Shown: positions 7,684-14,588 of the stretch, piece by piece
Layout: every line of letters starts with the position of its first letter
How positions within the stretch are numbered: the stretch's first letter is position 1
Assembly (NCBI RefSeq): GCF_903893715.1
Contig: NZ_CAITNG010000119.1
Location: 1 to 59,877 of the forward strand
Source of the DNA: an uncultured Mucilaginibacter sp.
GTDB lineage: Bacteria > Bacteroidota > Bacteroidia > Sphingobacteriales > Sphingobacteriaceae
Reading direction: 5' to 3'
DNA: 59,877 nucleotides
Notes under the pieces: model-generated
What the model saw: the letters and a program-made list of their open reading frames with translations, nothing else
What the model was told of the DNA's origin: nothing
Databases searched by the model: none
Made by a program: the position numbers and the translations under genes

Positions 7684-8325
7684 ATGATAGAAGCCATTAT
7701 TACGGGCATCGGGTTTGGGTTGGTACTGTCGGTTTTAACCGGGCCCGTGTTTTTCGCATTGATTAAAACCAGTATCGAAAAAGGTTTCCATGCCGGCGTA
7801 GCCATGGCCCTGGGCGTAGTAACCAGCGACATGGTCTTTATCGGTGCCATCCTCTTTGGTTCGCAGTTCATCAACGTAAAGGCCGATACGCACATCGTGG
7901 GCATCGTAGGCAGTACCATCCTGTTCACCATCGGTGTATACTACATATTTAAAAAAGCCGAGATCAGCTATGCCAAAACACCCGCAAAAATAAACCGTGC
8001 GGGCTTCTTTTTAAAAGGCTTTGTCATGTGCATTTTTAACCCTACCCTGCTCTTCCACTGGGTAACCGTTATCGGTGCCGCCAGTACCTTTTACCGTACC
8101 GACCTGCCCAACCGCCAGTTAAAGATCGCCATCATGTTCATCACCATCCTCGGCGTACAGTTCTCGCTCGATACCCTAAAAGCCTTTTACGCCAACAAAC
8201 TCCGCGACCGCATCTCCGAAAAGTCCATCCACCGCCTCAACCAGGTAGCCGGCATCGCCCTCATCATCGCCGCGTTGGTATTGGTGGATAAGCTCATCAC
8301 GCATGTGGTGTTTGCGGCTAAATGA
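7684..8325 (+). CDS. LysE/RhtB-family exporter
   Basis: 213 residues with six predicted membrane helices. The N-terminus GFGLVLSVLTGPVFFALIKT carries the GP..FA signature of LysE-type exporters, followed by the MALGVVTSD segment and the FLKGFVMCIFNPTLLFHW helix with its conserved N-P. Members export amino acids or related metabolites by proton antiport; the substrate is unknown. An A/T-rich promoter region is shared with the divergent sugar symporter. The A of its TGA stop is the first base of a NNAAAGC heptad array. Confidence 0.88.
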   Translation: MIEAIITGIGFGLVLSVLTGPVFFALIKTSIEKGFHAGVAMALGVVTSDMVFIGAILFGSQFINVKADTHIVGIVGSTILFTIGVYYIFKKAEISYAKTPAKINRAGFFLKGFVMCIFNPTLLFHWVTVIGAASTFYRTDLPNRQLKIAIMFITILGVQFSLDTLKAFYANKLRDRISEKSIHRLNQVAGIALIIAALVLVDKLITHVVFAAK

Positions 8326-8361
8326 GCTAAAAGCGCAAAGCTGAAAGCATAAAGCTTTTTT
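8325..8361. repeat. NNAAAGC heptad array, copy A (left flank of two-gene insert)
   Basis: Starts with the A of the LysE stop codon: AGC, then TA-AAAGC, GC-AAAGC, TG-AAAGC, AT-AAAGC, then TTTTTT. The AAAGC core is invariant while the two leading bases vary. An inverted relative lies at 9108-9143; by eye 32 of 36 positions agree. Confidence 0.85.
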
Positions 8362-8403
8362 GTTAATTAATTGTTATTTTTGTTTAAGACAATTGAATGT
8401 ATC

Positions 8404-8616
8404 ATGAGCATTTCTTCCGTTCACCCACCGCTTAGCAACGTACAAGCCGAACTGTTAAAGGTTTTTAGTGCCGATATACCCGATAGCGACCTTGCGGAAC
8501 TGAAACACCTGATGGCCCGCTTCCTGCTCGATAGGGCACGCGACAAAGCCGATGCCGTCTGGGACGAAAACGGCTATACCGACGAAAAACTTCAGCAAGT
8601 GTTTCAAAGAAATTGA
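8404..8616 (+). CDS. Small antitoxin-like protein, function unknown
   Basis: 70 residues from the ATG at 8404; an in-frame ATG at 8371 would add 11 hydrophobic residues encoded by the flanking region and is less likely. The sequence (LSNVQAELLKVFS..IPDSDLAELKHLMARFLLDRARDKADAVWDENG) resembles a common Bacteroidota family of small helical proteins often paired with PIN-domain genes, but no PIN gene follows. The C-terminus (QQVFQRN) looks shorter than the usual Leu/Arg-rich end, so the gene may be truncated. It sits inside the inverted-repeat-flanked insert. Confidence 0.6.
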   Translation: MSISSVHPPLSNVQAELLKVFSADIPDSDLAELKHLMARFLLDRARDKADAVWDENGYTDEKLQQVFQRN

Positions 8617-8629
8617 AGCAACCGAACTC

Positions 8630-9022
8630 ATGTCAATTCTTCCAAGACAATTAGAAATTGAATTAGTAGACGACTTATTTTTAGCAATACCCCAATTTAA
8701 GAATTATGTTAAAAACTGTGACTTTCAATATTCGGAAAAAGTAGCATATCTATTATTTGACGATTTGGGAAGGTTTGTAACTGAATTGATGTTAAAAAAC
8801 ATAGATATCGAAATCACATATAATTGTTTTAACTATATAAATGTATTGGGTGAAAGAAAAAATGTTGATATCGACAATTTACTTGGCGTAACTTTCATCG
8901 AATCATTAGCAAGTATTGTTGAACTTAGAACTGCCGCAAAAGCAAAACTTAAAGGTCGTACCCTAACGATGTTTCAAGACGTTGTTGATGGACCAATGTT
9001 CAACTCCAAAAGCCGTAGATAA
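8630..9022 (+). CDS. Hypothetical acidic protein (immunity-protein-like)
   Basis: 130 residues from the ATG at 8630; an upstream in-frame start at 8552 would overlap the preceding gene. Not firmly recognised. It is acidic and mostly helical, with patterns such as YLLFDDLGRFV and FNYINVLGE that recall small immunity-type or DUF7674-like proteins. The DNA is clearly more A/T-rich than neighbouring housekeeping genes, which suggests horizontal acquisition. It lies 13 bp after the antitoxin-like gene, within the pair of inverted heptad arrays, so the two probably moved together. Confidence 0.6.
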   Translation: MSILPRQLEIELVDDLFLAIPQFKNYVKNCDFQYSEKVAYLLFDDLGRFVTELMLKNIDIEITYNCFNYINVLGERKNVDIDNLLGVTFIESLASIVELRTAAKAKLKGRTLTMFQDVVDGPMFNSKSRR

Positions 9023-9033
9023 ACTCGCTTATT

Positions 9034-9090
9034 GGTCGGGATTTATAATCCTCGACCCACGTCATTGGGGGATTTGCAATCCTCGTCCAA
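9034..9090. repeat. Two REP-like hairpins
   Basis: Two imperfect hairpins in tandem: 9034-9057, with core GGATTTATAATCC inside GGTCG/CGACC arms, and 9064-9090, with core GGATTTGCAATCC inside TTGG/CCAA arms. The shared GGATT-NNN-AATCC core suggests one REP-type family. They lie between the insert's second gene and repeat copy B. Confidence 0.55.
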
Positions 9091-9107
9091 CAAACAAAAA
9101 CCAATCC

Positions 9108-9143
9108 AAAAAGCTTTCTGCTTTTAGCTTTCCGCTTTAAGCT
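9108..9143. repeat. NNAAAGC heptad array, copy B (right flank, inverted)
   Basis: On the minus strand: AGC, TT-AAAGC, GG-AAAGC, TA-AAAGC, AG-AAAGC, TTTTT. The same architecture as copy A but inverted, so the T-tracts of both copies face the genes at 8404-9022. Confidence 0.85.
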
Positions 9144-9150
9144 AAAAACA

Positions 9151-9178
9151 ACTCACTATTCACCACTCACCAAATCAC
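9151..9178. repeat. Heptanucleotide repeat (ACTCACC type) reaching the purF-like stop codon
   Basis: Four 7-mers: ACTCACT, ATTCACC, ACTCACC, AAATCAC. The last overlaps the stop codon and final Met codon of the minus-strand gene that ends at 9175. It follows copy B of the AAAGC array after 7 bp. Confidence 0.6.
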
Positions 9179-11082
9179 ATATAAGCCCGCTGGTTCTTCC
9201 CTTCCATCCAGTTCACAAAAGCGCGGTTAACCACTTTATTGCCGCCCGGGGTGGGGTAATTGCCGCTAAAGTACCAGTCGCCCTTATGGTCGGGGCAAGC
9301 TTTGTGCAGATTATCTAAAGTTTGATAGATCACCTGTACCTCAGCGTTTATCTCTTTTGGTGTGATGATTTGCGCAATCCGGTCCGATATTTCCTGGTCG
9401 GTAAACGGCGCGTATATCTCCTTTACATAGTTCTCCACTTCCTCTTTCGGCAGTTTCGAGCTTTCCTTGCATTTTTGGTACACGTCGGCAATAATCTGGT
9501 AACGGCCGCTGTCTTTCAGTAAGCTTATCGCCGCCTCAAAAGCCACAAACTCGCCCATGCGCGACATATCTATCCCATAACAATCCGGGTAACGTATCTG
9601 CGGTGCCGACGATACCACCACAATTTTTTTCGGCTTTAACCGGTCCAGTATCCTTAAAATACTCTGTTTCAGCGTCGTACCGCGAACGATCGAGTCGTCC
9701 AAAGCCACCAAAGTATCCGTATGATTCTTTACAATGCCGTAAGTGGTATCATACACATGCGCCACCATTTCGCTGCGGTCGGCGTCCTGGGTAATAAAGG
9801 TGCGCAGTTTAACATCCTTAATGGCTATTTTTTCGACGCGTGGTGCCATTTTTAGCACCTCGGTCAGTTCCTTGTCGGTAATTTTATCGGCGCGGTTCAG
9901 CAAAATATCGCGCTGGCATTTTTTGATGTGCTTATGTATACCTTCCACCAAACCATAATAGGCCACTTCGGCCGTGTTCGGGATATACGAAAACACCGTA
10001 TTTTTGATATCGTAATCTACCGATTCCAGTATCTGGTCGCACAATAAGCGCCCTAATTGCTTACGTTCCTTGTAAATAGAAGCGTCGCTTCCGCGCGAAA
10101 AATAGATACGCTCAAACGAACATGCCATTTTTTCCTGAGGCTCGCTAAACATCTCCTCGCTTATCTTGCCGTTCTTTTTGATGATGAGCGCATGGCCGGG
10201 TTTCACTTCCCTGATGTCATCAATCTGTATATTGAATGCCGTTTGCAAAGCCGGGCGTTCCGAAGCGGCAACCACAATCTCATCGTTATAATAATAAAAC
10301 GCCGGGCGTATACCCACCGGGTCGCGCATAATAAACGCGTCGCCGTGGCCAAATATCCCCGCAATGGCATAACCACCATCCCAGTTCTTGGCCGATTTCC
10401 GCAATATCTTCGCCACGTCCAAATCATTAGCTATCAGCTTACTGATTTCAGCGTTATCGTCCAGGCCTTCGCGCTTGTATTGGTCAAATAAACCCTGGTT
10501 TTCGGTATCCAAAAAGTGGCCTATTTTTTCGAGAACGGTTACGGTATCCGCTTTTTCTTTGGGGTGCTGACCGAGGTCGTACAACTGTTGCAATAACTCG
10601 TCAACATTGGTCATGTTAAAGTTGCCCGCAATCACCAAATTACGCGTCATCCAATTGTTTTGACGCAGAAACGGGTGGCAATTTTCCACGCTGTTATTTC
10701 CGTGGGTGCCGTATCGCAAATGCCCTAACAAAACTTCGCCGGTAAAACTCACATTATTTTTCAGCCATTCGGCATCTGAGAGTTTTTCCGGCTGTTCTTT
10801 TTGAATATCTGCAAACTTCTTCTGTATGTATTCAAATATGTCCGAGACCGCGTTCTGCGCCATCGATCGGTGCCTGCTGATGTAGCGCTTACCGGGTTCA
10901 ATGTCGAGTTTTATGGTGGCCACACCCGCGCCATCCTGACCCCGGTTATGCTGCTTCTCCATCAGAAGGTACAGTTTATTGAGGCCGTAAAGTGCAGTGC
11001 CGTATTTTTTTTGATAAAAGGATAGAGGCTTTAGAAGACGGATAAATGCGATGCCGCATTCGTGTTTTATCTGTTCGCTCAT
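9175..11082 (-). CDS. Long-form amidophosphoribosyltransferase family protein (PurF paralogue)
   Basis: 635 residues against about 470-510 for classical PurF. An N-terminal class II glutamine amidotransferase domain follows HEC9G, where Cys9 would be the nucleophile after removal of eight residues. HRGQDGAG, GHLRYGTHG and a DPVGIRPAF segment are visible. The C-terminal phosphoribosyltransferase domain has the PRPP loop VALDDSIVRGTT. Classical PurF makes phosphoribosylamine from PRPP and glutamine. Bacteroidota carry this longer form with insertions at about 60-110 and 180-230, often beside a normal PurF, so the role may be accessory. Single gene; a heptad array abuts its stop. Confidence 0.82.
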   Translation of the reverse strand: MSEQIKHECGIAFIRLLKPLSFYQKKYGTALYGLNKLYLLMEKQHNRGQDGAGVATIKLDIEPGKRYISRHRSMAQNAVSDIFEYIQKKFADIQKEQPEKLSDAEWLKNNVSFTGEVLLGHLRYGTHGNNSVENCHPFLRQNNWMTRNLVIAGNFNMTNVDELLQQLYDLGQHPKEKADTVTVLEKIGHFLDTENQGLFDQYKREGLDDNAEISKLIANDLDVAKILRKSAKNWDGGYAIAGIFGHGDAFIMRDPVGIRPAFYYYNDEIVVAASERPALQTAFNIQIDDIREVKPGHALIIKKNGKISEEMFSEPQEKMACSFERIYFSRGSDASIYKERKQLGRLLCDQILESVDYDIKNTVFSYIPNTAEVAYYGLVEGIHKHIKKCQRDILLNRADKITDKELTEVLKMAPRVEKIAIKDVKLRTFITQDADRSEMVAHVYDTTYGIVKNHTDTLVALDDSIVRGTTLKQSILRILDRLKPKKIVVVSSAPQIRYPDCYGIDMSRMGEFVAFEAAISLLKDSGRYQIIADVYQKCKESSKLPKEEVENYVKEIYAPFTDQEISDRIAQIITPKEINAEVQVIYQTLDNLHKACPDHKGDWYFSGNYPTPGGNKVVNRAFVNWMEGKNQRAYM

Positions 11083-11179
11083 GCTGGGTATTAAGCACGC
11101 AAAGTTACGACTTTAAATCAATTTCAAAACTTTTTTGAGCGTTCGGGTTAACAATGATTTTACGATTACAAAACATTCA

Positions 11180-11196
11180 GGGGCCTTTTTGGCCCC
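11180..11196 (-). terminator. Weak hairpin downstream of amt
   Basis: GGGGCC at 11180-11185 and GGCCCC at 11191-11196 separated by five T. On the minus strand it follows the amt stop by about 85 bp and is followed by TGAATGTTTTG, a poor U-tract, so termination is only suggested. Confidence 0.4.
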
Positions 11197-11281
11197 CGAA
11201 AACAGAAGTGTTTTTTAAAAGTATTTTATGCCAAATTTTGCAAAAAGCAATGCCTGTAAAACAAAATTAGCTAACATAATT

Positions 11282-12589
11282 TTACAGCTTTTCGCCATGC
11301 TGGCTCAGGTCGAGCCCGATAGCCTCATGCTCCGGCGAAACCCTTAACGGCGATATCATATCGGTAACTTTCAACAGCAGCAACGAGCCAAAAAACGCGA
11401 ATACCGAAACACCAACCAGTGCCTCGCACTGCACAAAAAATAAATGTGTCTCACCAAAAAACAAGCCGTTGCCGGTGGTATTAGCCGGGTTAATTTGCTG
11501 ATGCGCAAAAACGCCGGTAAGCAGCATACCCACCATACCCCCTACACCATGGCATGGGAAAACATCCAGGGTATCATCAATAGTAGTGCGCGTGCGCCAC
11601 TCCACCACCAAATTGCTTATCGAAGCCGAAACTATCCCAATAATGAGCGATGCCGGTATCGACACAAAACCCGAAGCCGGGGTAATGGCCACTAAACCGA
11701 CCACGGCGCCGATACAGGCACCCATGGCGCTGGGTTTGCGCCCCCTGGCCATATCAAAAAACATCCAGCTTATCGCTGCCGCCGCCGATGCCGTGGTACT
11801 GGTAGCCAATGCGCTTACCGCGAGCGAGTTGGCCGCAAATGCCGATCCCGCGTTAAAACCAAACCAGCCAAACCATAACAAACCGGTACCAATCATCACA
11901 TAAGTGATACGCGCAGGCTCATGGGTTTGTTCGCGCCGGGCTTTCAGATAGAGTGCCGAAGCCAGTGCCGCCCATCCCGCCGACATATGCACTACCGTTC
12001 CGCCCGCAAAATCGAGCACACCTAACTTATTTAAAAAACCGTCGGGGTGCCAGGTGGAGTGCGCCAGCGGAGCGTATATAAAAACAAAAAACAAGCAGAT
12101 AAACAACAGGTACGAGTTAAAGCGTATCCGCTCGGCAAACGCGCCGGTGATCAGCGCCGGGGTAATAATGGCAAACTTTAACTGGTACATGGCAAAAAGC
12201 AAAATCGGTATGGTAGGTGCCAGTTTCCAGGTGGCGTTGCCCAGCATGCCCCGCATCATAAAAAATGTGCCGGGGTTGCCTATCACACCATGGAACGAAT
12301 CGCCAAAGGCCAAACTAAAGCCAAACACCACCCAAATAACGGTGATAATAGCCATACAGATAAAACTCTGGAACATCGTAGAGATCACATTTTTTTTGTT
12401 CACCATACCGCCATAAAAAAAGGCGAGGCCGGGTGTCATGATCAGCACCAAACCCGTTGCCGAAAGCATCCAGGCCGTATCGGCAGCGCTGATATGCGCG
12501 TCGGGTTTCGAAATATCGATAGAGGGGAAAGCCAGGCACAGGCCGGCAATAACAAGCAAAATAGCTACAGGTATAAATCTTTTCATCAA
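11282..12589 (-). CDS. amt: Ammonium transporter (Amt family)
   Basis: 435 residues: a cleavable or uncleaved N-terminal hydrophobic segment (about 1-20), then about eleven membrane helices. Amt features include the SATGLVLIMTPGLAFFYGGMV helix, the first twin-His helix (GGTVVHMSAGWAALASALYL), the second (FPCHGVGGMVG) and the GLLWFGWFGFNAGSA motif. It conducts NH4+/NH3 across the inner membrane for nitrogen assimilation. No GlnK/PII gene accompanies it, unlike the common glnK-amtB pair, so its regulator must be encoded elsewhere. Monocistronic between two non-coding gaps. Confidence 0.93.
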   Translation of the reverse strand: MMKRFIPVAILLVIAGLCLAFPSIDISKPDAHISAADTAWMLSATGLVLIMTPGLAFFYGGMVNKKNVISTMFQSFICMAIITVIWVVFGFSLAFGDSFHGVIGNPGTFFMMRGMLGNATWKLAPTIPILLFAMYQLKFAIITPALITGAFAERIRFNSYLLFICLFFVFIYAPLAHSTWHPDGFLNKLGVLDFAGGTVVHMSAGWAALASALYLKARREQTHEPARITYVMIGTGLLWFGWFGFNAGSAFAANSLAVSALATSTTASAAAAISWMFFDMARGRKPSAMGACIGAVVGLVAITPASGFVSIPASLIIGIVSASISNLVVEWRTRTTIDDTLDVFPCHGVGGMVGMLLTGVFAHQQINPANTTGNGLFFGETHLFFVQCEALVGVSVFAFFGSLLLLKVTDMISPLRVSPEHEAIGLDLSQHGEKL

Positions 12590-12737
12590 CGCAAAGGGGT
12601 AATAATTGCGCTAAATTATAAATTTTTACATTTTACCTATAGAATTAATAGAATTATATGATATATATCACATTTAATCAAAATCAAATAAATGTAGAAA
12701 GCGAAATAAACAATAACAAAACCTGTAAGCAATATAA

Positions 12738-13070
12738 CTACGGCTTTGTATACGGGGGTGATGGGAATTGTATTAACGGAGAAAAATCCGCCTTAAAAAT
12801 ATCCAACTCAAAAATATCGCCTTCTTCATCAAAGAAGATTGCAAAACTAACCATTATTCCATCCAAATCCTTCAATGAAAACTCAGCGATTTCTTTACCA
12901 AACTTTCTTTCCGTTCCGTCATTAGATACGAATCGCAAGCTACCCATTCCCCCATCATCCATTTCCTCAACTTCTCTAAAATGAAGGGTGTCAACGATTT
13001 GCTGAGTGTCTGGTTTATCCTCTAATAGGAAGATTACCAAATTATACTCATCATTAGTCAACTTACGCAT
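12738..13070 (-). CDS. DUF6984-like small protein at the end of the nuo operon
   Basis: 110 residues, acidic. RKLTNDEYNLVIFLL at the start, VEEMDDGGMGSLRFV in the middle and IFELDIFKADFSPLIQFP at the end resemble the DUF6984 family, which is often found among polymorphic-toxin immunity proteins. Function unknown. It starts 13 bp after the nuoN stop and so may be carried on the same transcript, but nothing links it to complex I. Lower G+C than nuoN suggests later insertion. Confidence 0.65.
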   Translation of the reverse strand: MRKLTNDEYNLVIFLLEDKPDTQQIVDTLHFREVEEMDDGGMGSLRFVSNDGTERKFGKEIAEFSLKDLDGIMVSFAIFFDEEGDIFELDIFKADFSPLIQFPSPPYTKP

Positions 13071-13082
13071 GATAAAAATAAC

Positions 13083-14585
13083 TTACACTTTCAAAAATTC
13101 CAAAATCTGCGGAAAAACCCCTACCGCCAACAAAAAAAAGCTGATAAAGCAAATAAAGAACAGCAGATAACGGTGGTTAACAATCAAATCCTCGGCATGG
13201 TGCTCGTTCTTTTTCAGGAAAAGGTGCAGCGGTATCTTGATATAGTAAAAAAGCGAGATCAACGTGGTAGCAGCCCCAACGATCATCAAAGCCAGCAGCC
13301 AGCTATTATGCCCCTGCTGGTAAACAGCATATACCGCCGAAAATATCAGCACCTTGCCGTTAAAACCTGCTGTAACCGGCAATCCCGCTAAGGAAATCAA
13401 AATGATTACAAAACAAACCGATGGCAGCGGATAACGCAGGCCAACACCTTTATAGCTGTTCAGGTCCTGCGCGCCAATCTTGTTGACGTAGTACGTGCAA
13501 AGCATCAGCGCGCCCGCGTTGGCAATGGCATACACGGCCAAATAAAACAACAATGCCGATAATCCCTGCTCCGTAAAAGCCACAATCCCCATCAGCGCGA
13601 AACCCGTATGCCCTATACTGGAATAAGCCAACATTCTTTTGATATTGGTTTGCCAGATGGCCGCCACATTCCCTGCTATCAGCGTAACAATACCCACTAC
13701 CGATAACAACAATCTGAAATCGAACGCTGTCCACTCGGGTCGGAACACAAACGGACTTAAAAAGTTCACCAGCAACCCAAACCCCGCAATCTTAGGCAGG
13801 GTCGACAAGTAAGCCGTAACCGGCGTAGCCGCGCCCTGGTAAACATCGGGCACCCAAAAATGCATGGGCACAAAGGATAGCTTAAAACCTATCCCCACCA
13901 TTACCAGTACCAACGCCAGCGAAACGCTCACCGGGCTAACATGTACCAGGTTTTGGATAAACCCGTCGTTCCAAATATCCAGCGTACCGCTAAAGCCATA
14001 CAACAGCGATATGCCGTACAGCATTATCGCCGACGATACCGCCCCAAACAGCACGTATTTCATCCCGGCTTCGGTACTTACCCCTGTATCCGACCGGTAG
14101 GCCACCATCAGGTACGACGCGATGGACACCATCTCCACCGCCAAATAAATGCTCAGCAGGTTCACCGCCATCAGCATCAAATGCAAACCAAATACCGACG
14201 CTATAATGATGGAATACAGGTCGCCCAGTCCTTTAAAATGCGCCCGCAAAGCCTTGTCCCAGGGGATATAGATCACCATCACCAGTGCGAGCACATCAAT
14301 AACCAGTTTAAAACAAACCGAACTATGTTGCAACAGCAACATGCCGTTAAAAATAAAACGCGACTCGGTTATATTTGATAATTGCAGCAAATCGGTAAAC
14401 AATACCACCACCACACCCGCAATAGCAGCGTTACGGCTTAAATTGGGGTATCGTTTACCGAAAATAAGGTCCAGCACAAAAACCTTGATAAACAACGCCA
14501 CCAGGATGATCTCCGGAATGAAGTACCACATACTTTGCAGTATATCATTTAATTGGGCAGGTATGAGCTGGGGCAGGTTGTTCAT
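13083..14585 (-). CDS. nuoN: NADH-quinone oxidoreductase subunit N
   Basis: 500 residues, about fourteen membrane helices, Mrp-type antiporter family. The core helices read MVGIGFKLSFVPMHFWVPDVYQGAATPVTAYLSTLPKIA in essence (lysine at about 225 and the PMHFWVPD loop), followed by LAYSSIGHTGFALMG with a conserved Lys just before. It is one of the three antiporter-like subunits that couple quinone reduction to proton pumping. It starts 3 bp after the stop of the DUF4139-like gene, which separates it from nuoM. Confidence 0.95.
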   Translation of the reverse strand: MNNLPQLIPAQLNDILQSMWYFIPEIILVALFIKVFVLDLIFGKRYPNLSRNAAIAGVVVVLFTDLLQLSNITESRFIFNGMLLLQHSSVCFKLVIDVLALVMVIYIPWDKALRAHFKGLGDLYSIIIASVFGLHLMLMAVNLLSIYLAVEMVSIASYLMVAYRSDTGVSTEAGMKYVLFGAVSSAIMLYGISLLYGFSGTLDIWNDGFIQNLVHVSPVSVSLALVLVMVGIGFKLSFVPMHFWVPDVYQGAATPVTAYLSTLPKIAGFGLLVNFLSPFVFRPEWTAFDFRLLLSVVGIVTLIAGNVAAIWQTNIKRMLAYSSIGHTGFALMGIVAFTEQGLSALLFYLAVYAIANAGALMLCTYYVNKIGAQDLNSYKGVGLRYPLPSVCFVIILISLAGLPVTAGFNGKVLIFSAVYAVYQQGHNSWLLALMIVGAATTLISLFYYIKIPLHLFLKKNEHHAEDLIVNHRYLLFFICFISFFLLAVGVFPQILEFLKV

Positions 14586-14588
14586 TAA

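Noticed and set aside
1..9178. Heptad arrays considered as CRISPR arrays
   Set aside because: Units are only 7 bp, without 20-40 bp spacers and without cas genes.
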